From Flavobacterium sp. HJJ (GTDB lineage Bacteria; Bacteroidota; Bacteroidia; Flavobacteriales; Flavobacteriaceae): 64,000 bases of DNA. The first letter of the stretch is position 1; each line of letters starts with the position of its first letter. Below the pieces are notes generated by a model, which saw only the letters and a list, made by a program, of their open reading frames with translations, had not been told where the DNA came from and ran no database searches. Below are positions 1 through 10,500 of the stretch, piece after piece. The position numbers were made by a program, and so were the translations under genes. Location: the NCBI RefSeq assembly GCF_015351475.1, contig NZ_JADKPR010000003.1, forward strand, positions 62,001-126,000, written 5' to 3'.

Positions 1-83
1 TGCCGGTTTCTTCGTTTAGAACGGATGAGTGGTAGTAGTATAATTGTTAATTATGAATTATAAGTTATGAGTTTCGTTCAGTT
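1..83. other. Window edge, no confident gene
   Basis: No complete gene is seen. On the + strand, frame 1 is open from the edge to a TAA at 61-63 (about 20 codons) and frame 3 is open to a TAG at 33-35. Either could be the tail of an upstream gene, but neither tail is recognisable. The rest is AT-rich spacer leading into the inverted-repeat element at 84-186. Confidence 0.3.
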
Positions 84-186
84 TGTCATTCCGAGAAACG
101 AGGAATCTCCGCAAGTAACTCCACAATCAAATCGCCAATCTTTGTCGATGCTGTAAACGGAGATTCTTCGTTCCTCAGAATGACAA
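84..186. repeat. Inverted-repeat element, TGTCATT/AATGACA family, copy 1
   Basis: The arms at about 84-111 and 159-186 are near-perfect reverse complements, starting TTGTCATTCCGAG and ending in AATGACAA. The loop of about 47 nt is not random: the whole element matches the reverse complement of the element at 33910-34013, loop included. It lies directly before the first gene, whose ATG at 180 is inside the right arm. Confidence 0.85.
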
Positions 187-2540
187 GCAAGACTTTAAAA
201 ACAATAAAATTGAAAAATTTAATATTCATATTTTCTTTCTTCTTCACGCTTTGCATCAAAGCGCAAATTCCTGTGCTTGATACTTACAACCAGGTCTGGA
301 AAACGCAAAGCAACAATTCATCAGAATCTATGCCTTTGGGAGGCAGTGATATTGGTATGAATGTCTGGGTCGAGAAAGGCGATCTGTATTTCTATTTTTC
401 GCGAAGCGGAACTTTTGATGAACATAATACATTATTGAAATTAGGTCGAGTGAAAATTACTTTAACTCCGAATCCGTTTAAGGATAATGAAGGTTTTCAT
501 CAGGAATTGAAACTCAAAGACGGTTATATTTTAGTTGGACAAAATGAGACTAAAATCAAACTTTGGGTCGATGTTTTTAAACCGATTATTCATGTTGATT
601 TAGAAAATAAAAATCCGCTGAAAATGACGGCTTCTTATGAAAGCTGGCGTTATCAGAATCGTATTTCAAAAGGAAAAGAAAATAATGCCAATTCTTATAA
701 ATGGGCACCTCAGGGAGATCTTGTCAATTTTAAAGATTCGATTGCTTTTGAAAATAATGGACTTAAATTCTATCACAGAAACCGCGAGCAGACTGTTTTT
801 GATGTTGCCATAAAACAGCAGAAAATGGAATCGGTTAAAGACCAGATGATGAATCCGATTGCCAATCTGACTTTCGGCGGATTCATGAAAGGCGATAACC
901 TAAAACCAGACGGAACTTATTTAGGAAAATATCAGGATACGGATTTCAAAGGGTTTAGTTTAACGAGCGTTAAGCCTTCAAAAAGACAGTCGCTGGAAAT
1001 TTATTTAAACACCAGCCAATCTGATTTTTCGACTTGGAATAATGGCTTGCAAAGTTTGATTGTTTCAAATAAAAACACAGCCAAACAAGCAGAGAAAAAC
1101 ACCATAAAGTGGTGGAATAATTTCTGGAACCGCAGTTTTATTTTTACGCAAAAAAATCAATCGACTGCAAAAGATTCGGTGTATCAAATCGGGCAGAATT
1201 ATCAATTGTTCCGTTACATGCTCGGATGTAATGCTTACGGAAAGTACCCCACCAAATTTAACGGCGGACTTTTTACAGTTGATCCCGTTTATACCAACAA
1301 AGACCTGAGTTTCACTCCTGATTTTAGAAACTGGGGAGGAGGAACGATGACAGCTCAAAACCAGCGATTGGTTTATCATCCGATGGTAAAAAGCGGTGAT
1401 TTCGATATGATGAAATCGCAGCTGGATTATTATTTAAGTATTCTAAAAAATGCCGAATTACGCAGTAAAGTCTATTGGAAACACAATGGAGCATCTTTCA
1501 CAGAGCAATTGGAAAACTTTGGACTTCCAAATCCAGCGGAATATGAATGGAAACGGCCCGCAGATTACGATCCGGGAATGGAATACAACGCTTGGCTGGA
1601 GTACGAATGGGACACTGTTTTAGAATTCTGTCAAATGATGTTGCAGCAGAAAGAATATGCTGGAGAGGATATTCAGAAATACAATTCGTTCATCATTAGC
1701 TGTCTTCGTTTTTTTGATGAACATTATCAGTATTTAGCCAAACAAAGAGGCAGAAAAGTTTTGGATGGAAACGGACATTTGATTCTTTTTCCGGGTTCAG
1801 GAGCGGAAACGTATAAAATGGCGAATAATTCAAACAGTACTATTTCGGCATTGAAAGTTATTACAGAACAGTTTTTAAATCTTTCCGAAAAAGAATTGTC
1901 GGAAGAAGATATTGAATATTTAAGAGGCTTTCAAAAACGTATTCCTCCTTTAAATTTTGGCATCATTGAAAATCATAAAGTTTTGGTTCCGGCAAAATCG
2001 TGGGAACGCATTAATAATTCTGAGATTCCGCAACTATATCCAGTTTATCCTTGGGGAATTTATGGAGTGGGAAAACCCGATTTAGAAACCGCTTTGAACA
2101 CATGGAAGTATGATACGGATGCTATTAAATTCAGAAGTCATATTGGATGGAAACAGGATAATATTTTTTCGGCTCGATTAGGTTTAACAGAAGAAGCAAA
2201 AAAATACAATCTTTTGAAAATGTCCAATTCAGAAAGAAGATTTCCTGCATTTTGGGGTCCGGGTTATGATTGGGTTCCTGATCATAATTGGGGAGGAGCA
2301 GGGATGATTGGCATGCAGGAAATGCTTTTGCAGGAAGTTAACGGAAAAATATATCTTTTTCCAGCTTGGCCAAAAGACTGGAATGTGCATTTCAAATTGC
2401 ACGCTTCCCAAAACACAACAGTGGAAGCTGAACTGGTAAGTGGTGAATTAAAAGTTTTGAAAGTAATTCCGGAAGAAAGAAACAAAGACATTATAAACCT
2501 GCTCGGAAAATCTGAAGCAGAAAAAATGAAATTAAATTAA
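180..2540 (+). CDS. Secreted DUF5703-type protein, probable glycoside hydrolase
   Basis: This is a 786-residue exported protein. The first ~29 residues form a signal peptide ending in CIKA before Q. The following stretch, with a PLGGSDIGMNVWVEKGDLYF-type segment, resembles the DUF5703 N-terminal domain of Bacteroidota polysaccharide loci. The middle and C-terminal parts read as an (alpha/alpha)6-barrel hydrolase, with the run GPGYDWVPDHNWGG near residue 698. No catalytic pair can be assigned with confidence. The ATG used lies inside an upstream repeat arm; the next candidate is a TTG at 210, which also gives a good signal peptide. The following PL1 gene begins 6 nt after the stop, so the two are probably co-transcribed. 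The domain call is from memory of the family and the substrate is unknown. Confidence 0.7.
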   Translation: MTSKTLKTIKLKNLIFIFSFFFTLCIKAQIPVLDTYNQVWKTQSNNSSESMPLGGSDIGMNVWVEKGDLYFYFSRSGTFDEHNTLLKLGRVKITLTPNPFKDNEGFHQELKLKDGYILVGQNETKIKLWVDVFKPIIHVDLENKNPLKMTASYESWRYQNRISKGKENNANSYKWAPQGDLVNFKDSIAFENNGLKFYHRNREQTVFDVAIKQQKMESVKDQMMNPIANLTFGGFMKGDNLKPDGTYLGKYQDTDFKGFSLTSVKPSKRQSLEIYLNTSQSDFSTWNNGLQSLIVSNKNTAKQAEKNTIKWWNNFWNRSFIFTQKNQSTAKDSVYQIGQNYQLFRYMLGCNAYGKYPTKFNGGLFTVDPVYTNKDLSFTPDFRNWGGGTMTAQNQRLVYHPMVKSGDFDMMKSQLDYYLSILKNAELRSKVYWKHNGASFTEQLENFGLPNPAEYEWKRPADYDPGMEYNAWLEYEWDTVLEFCQMMLQQKEYAGEDIQKYNSFIISCLRFFDEHYQYLAKQRGRKVLDGNGHLILFPGSGAETYKMANNSNSTISALKVITEQFLNLSEKELSEEDIEYLRGFQKRIPPLNFGIIENHKVLVPAKSWERINNSEIPQLYPVYPWGIYGVGKPDLETALNTWKYDTDAIKFRSHIGWKQDNIFSARLGLTEEAKKYNLLKMSNSERRFPAFWGPGYDWVPDHNWGGAGMIGMQEMLLQEVNGKIYLFPAWPKDWNVHFKLHASQNTTVEAELVSGELKVLKVIPEERNKDIINLLGKSEAEKMKLN

Positions 2541-2546
2541 AAGAAA

Positions 2547-4997
2547 ATGATAAAGAAGTTAGTGAGTTCTTTTGCTTTGGCAATGATTTTAGGAACTAAT
2601 GGACAGGCGCAGAACAACGACAAGCAAATTGTAAAAGTTGATTTTGACTTTTTTCAGAGAAGATTGGAGGAAGTGCACGATCCAAGTTATGATTCGTGGG
2701 TGGTGAATGAAATGAAGGAAGACCAAAAAACTTTTAATGGAGTGGTATTTAAATTAAAAGGGAATTTCACTTCCAAATGGAACAAGGTGGGAATGAGCGC
2801 TCCTTTTTACAACAAATTAGCGAGCGACGGCTTGGTTACTTCCGAAAATTTGGAACTGAAAATCAGTGGATTGAAAGAAGGAAAACATACGCTTCTGACT
2901 TTTCATAATGCTTTTGACGTTATAACCGGAAAAACTTTTTCTCCGATAAAAATCTTTGTAAACGGAAAATTAGCAGAAACTGTAAATGCCAGTCAGAGGG
3001 CCAATGCCAAAATTGACGCGACAATGGCGTATTTGACTTTTAATGCCGTAAAAGCTCAGGATGTAATCATTCGTTTTGAAATCGATCCGATATCAAACCC
3101 TGATGTCGTAAAGCAGATTGTAATTAATGGATTTGAGCTGGACACACCAAATTTAATGAATCAAGCGCGTACTCCGGAACCAAAAAATGGAGACGAACAC
3201 GTTGAGGCAGCTAAAAATGTTATTTTAAAATGGGATGCCTCAAAGAATGCTGTAGCTCACAAATTGTATTTTGGAGAAGATAAAAATGCTGTTGCAAATG
3301 CCAATGAATCTTCAAAGGAATTCAGAACAAAATCAATAGAGACAATATTTCCGGTTTCGGATTTATACAGCGGTACCACGTATTACTGGCGTGTGGATGA
3401 AATTGATAGCAATGGTAATATAACCCTAGGAAATCTCTGGTCATTCAAACCGGCTCAGCTGGCTTTTTCAGGAGCGGAAGGTTATGGCCGTTTTGCTGTT
3501 GGAGGCCGTGGCGGAAAAGTGGTTGAAGTAACCAACCTAAACGATGACGGACCAGGAAGTCTGCGCGATGCAGTCAATCAGCAAATTGGTCCAAGAACGA
3601 TTGTATTTAACGTTTCTGGAGATATCAAACTGGATTCAAGATTGGTGGTGAACCAGCCTTATATTACGATTGCCGGACAGACAGCTCCGGGTGAAGGAAT
3701 CACAATTACAAGAGCGCCAATCGGGTTGACCGGTGATGATGGTGTTATCCGATTTTTGAAAGTCCGAATTGGTGGCGGAAAAACCTATGACGGAATGGGG
3801 CTTACAGGTGCCAACTTCAGTATCATAGACCACTGTTCTATCAGCTGGACAATTGATGAATCATTTAGTTCGCGTGGTGCACACCACATTACATTGCAGA
3901 GAACTTTAATTTCTGAAGCATTAAATGTAGCAGGTCATGATAAATACGAAGCTGGAAAAATGCATGGATACGCTGCTACAATTGGAGGAGATATTGGCAG
4001 TTTTCACCACAATTTATTGGCACATAATGAAGGACGTAACTGGAGTATTGGCGGTGGTTTAAGCGGTGATGGATTCTACACGGGAAGAGTAGATATCAGA
4101 AACAATGTGGTTTACAACTGGGGACAAAGAGCAACAGACGGAGGAGCAAATGAGGTTAATTTTGTGGGTAATTATTATAAGCCGGGTGCTTCAACCAAAA
4201 TTTTTGTGGCACTGAATGCACAGCACGAAGGGGTTGGAAAAGGAATGCAGCGTTATTATTTTGACGGAAACGTTATGCCTGGATATTTTGATGAAAAAAC
4301 GCAGGATAAAGGAAGAAAAATGACAATAACTCATAATGAAATTGTCAACTATCTGACGTTTGTCGATAAACCGTTTTTTGAATCTTTTGTGAACACACAA
4401 TCTGCGAATGGAGCATATAAGAATGTGCTTTCTGATGTTGGGGCTACTCAGCCGTTTTTTGACAAACACGATAACCGAATCATTGATGAAACCCTAAAAG
4501 GAACCTTTACTTACAAAGGAAGCAAAAGCGGTTTGGGAGGTATGATTGATAACGAAGCCGATCAGGGAGGATGGCCAAATTTTGCCTCCGAAACCCGTCC
4601 TGCGGATTGGGACACCGATCACGACGGACTGCCAAATTGGTGGGAAAAAGCTTTTGGTCTAAACGAAAATTCGAAAGCTGGTGATTTTTCAGAAGCTAAT
4701 TCAGATGCTGATAAAGATGGATTTACACAATTGGACAATTATTTAGACTGGATGGCACAGCCTCATTTTTTTGTGAATTTGGGAGAAAAAACAGTTTTGA
4801 GCGCTTCTGATTATTTTAAAGGATATGAGAATAAACCAGTTTATACTTTCTCTAATCTTAACAACGGGAAAGTAGATTTAAAAGGAAAAGAAATTCAGTT
4901 TTCAACTGTAGAGAAAGGATTAGCGTCTTTTGTAATCACAGTAAAAGATGCCGATGGCGATTCTATGAGCCGAACTATAAATTTCTTTGTAAAGTAA
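2547..4997 (+). CDS. Secreted pectate lyase-like protein (PL1 family) with Fn3-like module
   Basis: This 816-residue protein has a signal peptide (to about residue 21, GQAQ). A beta-sandwich region of ~180 residues follows, then a fibronectin-III-like segment (about 205-302, including TTYYWRVDEID). The catalytic right-handed beta-helix begins near residue 306 (AFSGAEGYGRFAVGGRGG). Motifs shared with the two other PL1 proteins in this window are GSLRDAV, IVFNVSG, ITIAGQTAPGEG and IIDHCSISW. A calcium-binding thrombospondin-3-like stretch (DTDHDGLPNWWEKAFGLN) follows near residue 689, and a small beta-domain ends the protein. PL1 enzymes cleave homogalacturonan by beta-elimination, normally with Ca2+. 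The extra N-terminal modules make it much longer than the paralogs at 13009 and 15511 and may bind carbohydrate. It is tightly linked to the upstream DUF5703 gene. Confidence 0.8.
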   Translation: MIKKLVSSFALAMILGTNGQAQNNDKQIVKVDFDFFQRRLEEVHDPSYDSWVVNEMKEDQKTFNGVVFKLKGNFTSKWNKVGMSAPFYNKLASDGLVTSENLELKISGLKEGKHTLLTFHNAFDVITGKTFSPIKIFVNGKLAETVNASQRANAKIDATMAYLTFNAVKAQDVIIRFEIDPISNPDVVKQIVINGFELDTPNLMNQARTPEPKNGDEHVEAAKNVILKWDASKNAVAHKLYFGEDKNAVANANESSKEFRTKSIETIFPVSDLYSGTTYYWRVDEIDSNGNITLGNLWSFKPAQLAFSGAEGYGRFAVGGRGGKVVEVTNLNDDGPGSLRDAVNQQIGPRTIVFNVSGDIKLDSRLVVNQPYITIAGQTAPGEGITITRAPIGLTGDDGVIRFLKVRIGGGKTYDGMGLTGANFSIIDHCSISWTIDESFSSRGAHHITLQRTLISEALNVAGHDKYEAGKMHGYAATIGGDIGSFHHNLLAHNEGRNWSIGGGLSGDGFYTGRVDIRNNVVYNWGQRATDGGANEVNFVGNYYKPGASTKIFVALNAQHEGVGKGMQRYYFDGNVMPGYFDEKTQDKGRKMTITHNEIVNYLTFVDKPFFESFVNTQSANGAYKNVLSDVGATQPFFDKHDNRIIDETLKGTFTYKGSKSGLGGMIDNEADQGGWPNFASETRPADWDTDHDGLPNWWEKAFGLNENSKAGDFSEANSDADKDGFTQLDNYLDWMAQPHFFVNLGEKTVLSASDYFKGYENKPVYTFSNLNNGKVDLKGKEIQFSTVEKGLASFVITVKDADGDSMSRTINFFVK

Positions 4998-5017
4998 GAG
5001 GAATAAAATATCTGTTC

Positions 5018-5065
5018 AATCTGCAAAATGTTCGCTAATTATTTTTCAAGTAGATTTTGCAGATT
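5018..5065. repeat. Intergenic inverted repeat (CTGCAAAAT arms)
   Basis: AATCTGCAAAAT at 5018-5029 is repeated in reverse complement at 5054-5065 with a 24-nt loop. It sits in the 93-nt gap between the PL1 and GH127 genes and resembles the AATCTGC-rich elements at 22013-22130 and 24812-24924. Confidence 0.6.
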
Positions 5066-5090
5066 ATGAAGGTTTTAAAATTTAATCAAA

Positions 5091-7112
5091 ATGAAAAAAA
5101 ATAGCATCATATTATCAGCCATACTTTTTTCAACTGCGTTATTGGCGCAGAACAAAGGTCTGGTTGCCAATTCCGAAAGTCCTTATTCTAAATTACAGAG
5201 TGTAGGATTACAGGATGTAAAGTGGACGAATGGTTTTTGGAAAGAACAATTTGATGTCGAAACCAAAAACACGCTTCCGTATATGTGGGATTTGTATCAT
5301 AACGATTCGATTTCGCATGCTTATAAAAACTTCGAAATTGCAGCTGGAGAAAGCAAAGGAACTTTCAAAGGTCCTTCTTTTCATGATGGTGATTTTTACA
5401 AGATTTTTGAAGGGATGGCCGCGGCTTATGCCGTTACTAACGATAAAAAACTCGATGCCGAAATGGATAAAGCCATTGCTCTTTTTGCAAAAGTACAGCG
5501 TAAAGACGGTTACATCCACACACCGGTTTTGATAGACCAGCGCTGGGGAACTTTGGGGCCTGAGGAAGTAAAAAAACAATTGGGTTTTGAGAAATACAAC
5601 ATGGGGCATTTGATGACTGCAGCCTGTATTCATTATCGTGCTACCAGGAAAACCAATTTCTTGGAAATAGCAAAAGGTGTTGCTGATTTCTTATATGATT
5701 TCTACAAAAAAGCTTCGCCTGAATTAGCCCGAAACGCCATTTGTCCTTCTCATTATATGGGGATTGTTGAAATGTACCGTACCACGAAAAATCCGAAATA
5801 TCTGGAATTGGTCAATAATCTAATCGATATCAGAGGAACTACTAATGATGGAACGGATGACAATCAGGACAGAATTCCGTTTAGACAGCAGACAACTGCC
5901 ATGGGTCACGCCGTAAGAGCGAATTACCTGTATGCCGGTGTAGCCGATTTGTATGCTGAAACGGGAGAGAAAAAATTATTGGATAATCTGGAATCGATTT
6001 GGGATGATGTAGCCTACAGAAAAATGTATATTACTGGAGCCTGCGGTTCATTGTACGATGGTGTTTCGCCAGACGGAACTTCGTACAATCCTGCCGATGT
6101 TCAGAAAATTCATCAGGCGTATGGAAGGCCCTTTCAATTACCAAATGCTACTGCACATACAGAAACCTGTGCCAATATTGGAAACGTTTTGTGGAACTGG
6201 AGAATGCTTCAGATTACAGGTGATGCCAAATATGCAGACATAGTTGAATTGGCATTGTATAACAGTGTGCTGTCCGGAATTAGTCTGGATGGAAAAGAAT
6301 TTTTTTATAACAATCCGCTGAATGTTTCTAATGACCTGCCTTTCAAACAAAGATGGAGCAAAGAACGCGAAGGTTATATCGCTTTGTCGAACTGCTGTGC
6401 ACCGAACGTAACCAGAACGATTGCCGAAGTAAGTAATTATGCTTACAGCTTTTCGAAAGAAGGGTTGTATGTGAATTTATACGGAAGTAATAATTTGAAT
6501 TCCACTACGCTTTCGGGAGAAAAAATTGAAATCGAACAGCAGACGAATTATCCATGGGATGGAAAAGTTACTTTGAAAGTTATAAAAGCTCCGAAAGACA
6601 TTTACGCTTTTTTATTGAGAATTCCGGGCTGGAGTGCGGGAGCTGCTATTTCGGTTAATGGTAAAAATAGGAATGAAACTATAGTTTCTGGTGCATATCA
6701 AAAAATAGTACAAAAATGGAAAAAAGGAGATGTTATCGAATTGAATATTCCAATGCCGGTCGAATTGATGCAGGCGAATCCATTGGTGGAAGAAGTAAAA
6801 AATCAGGTAGCCGTAAAACGCGGTCCCTTGGTATATTGTTTGGAATCGAATGAACTTCCGGCCAATGTTAGTGTGAACAATATTGTTTTAAATGTGAATT
6901 CTAAATTCACGACAGATTTTATAAAAATTAACAATAGAGAATTATTGAGTATAACGGCCAGCTCGTCAATATTATCAGATAATTCTTGGAATAAAAAATT
7001 ATATCAACCCATTTCTACTAACGAAGGAGTGAAGGTTTCTATAAAATTTATTCCTTATTATGCGTGGGGAAACCACGGGAAAGGAGAGATGGCTGTGTGG
7101 CTTTCGCACTAA
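5091..7112 (+). CDS. GH127/GH146 beta-L-arabinofuranosidase
   Basis: This 673-residue exported enzyme (signal peptide to LLAQ, residue 20) matches the DUF1680 family, which removes beta-L-arabinofuranose from plant glycans. The family is recognised by a cysteine-based zinc site. Here E358 and C360 lie in HTETCANIG, and the Cys pair C435-C436 in SNCCAPN. The first Cys of the pair is the nucleophile in characterised members, and the spacing is close to that of the bifidobacterial enzyme. An (alpha/alpha)6 barrel spans about residues 40-440 and a beta-sandwich with VAVKRGPLVYCLE follows. GH127 and GH146 cannot be separated by eye. Beta-L-Araf caps occur on RG-II side chains and arabinan, which fits the neighbouring enzymes. 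It is the last gene before the long spacer upstream of SusC. Confidence 0.88.
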   Translation: MKKNSIILSAILFSTALLAQNKGLVANSESPYSKLQSVGLQDVKWTNGFWKEQFDVETKNTLPYMWDLYHNDSISHAYKNFEIAAGESKGTFKGPSFHDGDFYKIFEGMAAAYAVTNDKKLDAEMDKAIALFAKVQRKDGYIHTPVLIDQRWGTLGPEEVKKQLGFEKYNMGHLMTAACIHYRATRKTNFLEIAKGVADFLYDFYKKASPELARNAICPSHYMGIVEMYRTTKNPKYLELVNNLIDIRGTTNDGTDDNQDRIPFRQQTTAMGHAVRANYLYAGVADLYAETGEKKLLDNLESIWDDVAYRKMYITGACGSLYDGVSPDGTSYNPADVQKIHQAYGRPFQLPNATAHTETCANIGNVLWNWRMLQITGDAKYADIVELALYNSVLSGISLDGKEFFYNNPLNVSNDLPFKQRWSKEREGYIALSNCCAPNVTRTIAEVSNYAYSFSKEGLYVNLYGSNNLNSTTLSGEKIEIEQQTNYPWDGKVTLKVIKAPKDIYAFLLRIPGWSAGAAISVNGKNRNETIVSGAYQKIVQKWKKGDVIELNIPMPVELMQANPLVEEVKNQVAVKRGPLVYCLESNELPANVSVNNIVLNVNSKFTTDFIKINNRELLSITASSSILSDNSWNKKLYQPISTNEGVKVSIKFIPYYAWGNHGKGEMAVWLSH

Positions 7113-7353
7113 TTTCTAGTGTTATTATTATTTAAATTTTTGGATGTAATACTCTTTCAATTTTTTTGTGAGAAAAATAATTATTTTAGAATTTATTATA
7201 GCATAAATGATTAAAATGCGCTATTTTAAATATTGAATATTTTATAATATTGTGCGATTTTTTTTTGATTTATTTTTAATATGTGTAAAAAAATCAATTT
7301 TGTATTGCAATAAATATTTTTATTATCCTTTTATTTTAATAATTGATCAAATA

Positions 7354-7371
7354 CAGCATAGTACAGGATGC
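7354..7371. promoter_or_regulatory. Candidate operator, CAGCA-N6-CAGGATGC motif, site 1
   Basis: The 18-mer CAGCATAGTACAGGATGC here matches CAGCACTGTACAGGATGC at 39358-39375 at 16 of 18 positions. Both lie 100-170 nt upstream of a start codon. Weaker relatives occur before the RuBisCO-like gene (52570-52587) and the third GH2 gene (57382-57397). A regulator-binding role is inferred. Confidence 0.4.
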
Positions 7372-7411
7372 ATGCGGATATGTATCATTATAAATTTGAA
7401 CAAAAATGATA

Positions 7412-7428
7412 AATGTTGTTTTTACATT
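7412..7428. promoter_or_regulatory. Candidate operator, ARTGT-N7-ACAYT palindrome, site 1
   Basis: AATGT, 7 nt, ACATT, about 95-110 nt before the SusC start. The same layout (AGTGT-N7-ACACT) occurs at 39390-39406 and 62570-62586 upstream of two other genes. In such AT-rich DNA chance matches are possible. Confidence 0.3.
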
Positions 7429-7521
7429 TAAACATCGAAAACGATATAGATAATTATTAAACATTTATTTATTTTTTTTAACCTAACCAAGAAAATTAAC
7501 AATTAACTAAAAACAAATTTT

Positions 7522-10500
7522 ATGAAACAAACACTAGTAGTGAGAAGATGCAGTGTTATTTTATTTGTACTGATGAGTATGTTTACTTATGCTCAAACTG
7601 CAGTCAGTCAAATTAATGTCACAGGTACTGTTACTGATAATGCAGGAATACCTTTATCAGGTGTTAACGTAACCGAAAAATCATCGAAGAATACTGTTAC
7701 TACAGATTTCACAGGTCATTATAAGATTACTGTAAAGAGTGATGCAACTTTGGTTTTCTCTTTTATAGGAATGAGAAAAATAGAAATTCCAATAGCAGGA
7801 CGTACTGTTTTAAATACAAAACTGCAAGATGATTCTAATCAATTAGAGAACGTTGTAGTTATAGGTTATGGTTCTCAGAAGAAAAAAGATCTTACGGGGG
7901 CTGTTGCCACAATAAAGGCTACGGATCTTGAGAATTTGCCGGTAACGAACCTATCTGATGCATTGAGAGGACAGGTTGCTGGACTTTCTGTTACAAGCGC
8001 AACAGGTCGTCCTGGAGATGCTGGTACTATTTCAATCCGTCAATCTTTTGGTTTTGGAAAGGATGCAAATTCAGGAATACCGCTAATCGTGATTGATGAT
8101 ATGGTACAAGTAGATCCTGCCACAGGTTTGGCTACTTTGGATACTTTTAACAGATTGGATCCTTCGGAAATTGAGAGTATGACTATCTTGAAAGATGCAT
8201 CTGCCGCTATTTATGGTTCCCGTGCATCACAAGGGGCAGTAGTTATAAGAACTAAGAAAGGAAAAGCCGGTAAAGCTAAGTTTAATTATAGTAGTCAGTT
8301 TGCTGTTAATGATGCAATTAGCCATAGCAAAACTATGAATGCCTATGAGTTTGGAGTTTTTAATAATAGATTTTTAACAGGAGGATTAGTTCCAGGAGTT
8401 GCGATTGATCCAAAAGTGCTGTTTTCTGCAAAGGAACTGGATGAAATGAAAGGGTTGGATTATGATTGGTTAGAAGAGGCTTGGAAACCTGCAATCCAAC
8501 AAAAACATACGCTTAATATAAGCGGGGGCTCTGATAACATTACGTATTTTGCAGGGGTAACCAAATTTAGCCAAGATGCGAATCTTGGTTATCAAAAATA
8601 TGAGAAATGGAATTATCGTACAGGGATTACCGCTAAAATTGCAAATAATTTAGATTTTTCTGCTTCTATGTCAGGAAATTCAGGGTTTGTGGATAAATCG
8701 TTTACCAAAGCAGCAGGAAATGTTAGCGGCTATGATACTAATGCAGGAGAACAATCTGATTATGACTTCCTGCTGCATATGCCAAAATTTGTTCCATGGC
8801 AAACAACAGTCGATGGCAAACAATATTACATGTCACCATTTCCTAATACGAATAAAAATTTTGGAAGTGCAAATGCCAATGCTAATATAGCAGGGTGGAA
8901 TTATTTTGCGAATCTAAATAATGGATCCCATCAGACAACTGATGATGCTTCTTACAACTTTACTACTTCGTTGAACTACAAAGTAGCCAATATTAAAGGA
9001 TTGTCTTTTAAGGGAAGTTTTGCAAGAACTCATAATTCCAGTAATGCAGAGCAAATTCAATTGCCTTATGACTTGGCAAGAATTACCAATTATCAGTTGC
9101 AGGATAACCACCTTGCAAGTGCAGCATATCCTAGTTCAACTATTAAAAACCCAGAGGTGGGTGGTGTTGTCGACTATGCAATAGAAACTAATGTTAGAAA
9201 CGCAAGAGTGTATTATAATACAAGTTTTTCTAAAAGCACTCAAATGGACTTTTTTGCCAATTATGACAGAACTTTTGGAAGTCATCAAGTTAGTGCAATG
9301 TTTGGAGCTGAAAGGTCCGAGTCTAGTTGGGCCACTACTCGTTTAGCTTATACAAATACTCCTAAAGATTACCAAGGGGATTGGAATACTGCTGGAACAA
9401 TTGATTCAGGTAACTCTACCGAATTTAGAGGAAATAATGCAACGATGTCGTATTTCGGTACTTTAAATTATAACTATAAATCAAAGTATTTGGCACAATT
9501 TCTTATGAGAAGCGATGCTTCCACGAAGTTTGCGCCTGAGCATTTTTGGGGAACTTTTCCATCACTTCAGTTGGGTTGGGTAGTTTCTAAAGAAGATTGG
9601 TTTGCGAATCATGTGTCAGCTGTGAATTTCTTTAAATTGCGCTATTCAATCGGTAAAACCGGAAAAGATAACCTTCCGCCTTGGAAATGGATGCAATTCT
9701 ATGGACTAACTCCTAATAAAGGTTTTACATTTGGTTCTGGCGGTGGTCAATTAGGGTCTTCAGTGACTCCCAAAGTGGTTCCAAACAGAGAGACAGCATG
9801 GGATAGTACTTTAAAAAATAATTTTGGTATTGATATGGCTTTTTTAGACAGCAGACTGCAGTTTAATGCCGATTTCTATTATGATATTTCAAAAGACATG
9901 ATTACTGACTTGAGCAGTGCAATTGGTGTGCCGGTTTCTGTTGGAGGAGGATTTGCAGAAGAGAATTATGCAGCCGTTGATGCTTGGGGGTCAGAGCTAA
10001 GCGTTACTTGGAGCGATAAAATAAAAGGTAAACTTAGTTACGATGTGGGCCTAAATTTTGGTTATGGAGATAATAAAATAGTGAAATATCCAAATCAAGG
10101 AAACCTTCTTCCTTCTAATAACACTAGTAGAGAAGGATATTCAAGCGGATATAATCCTGTATGGGGATTCAAAACATGGAAAGGAACTTCTACTGGTGAC
10201 GGTATTTTGCGTACAGATGACGATATTGCTAACTATTGGAAATATTTGACTGATAATGCGAAGGCAGTAGGCGGTTCTCCAAGCTATTTAACAATTACTG
10301 ATCCTACCAAAATTAAAAAAGGTTCTATGGCTTTTCAAGACGTTGCAGGTACGCTTCAAAATGACGGAACTTTGACAGGACCAGATGGTCAGATTATTGA
10401 TAAAGCTGATTATGCTAAATTAGCGAATAGCAGCAGAACATATACAATTAATACCAACTTGGGAATTAAATACGAAGGTTTTTCTTTAAGAACCCAAATT

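Larger units (their letters stand above)
7113..7521. other. 409-nt AT-rich spacer and probable promoter region of susCD
   Basis: No gene is present. The spacer is extremely AT-rich with long T and A runs. It contains two short motifs shared with other upstream regions in the window: an 18-nt match at 7354-7371 and a spaced palindrome at 7412-7428. It is the longest gene-free stretch before position 33748 and is the likely site of promoter control for the SusC/SusD pair. Confidence 0.55.

Noticed and set aside
2547..4997. Type IX secretion C-terminal domain on the large enzymes
   Set aside because: The C-termini of this and the other large secreted proteins lack a recognisable T9SS sorting domain.
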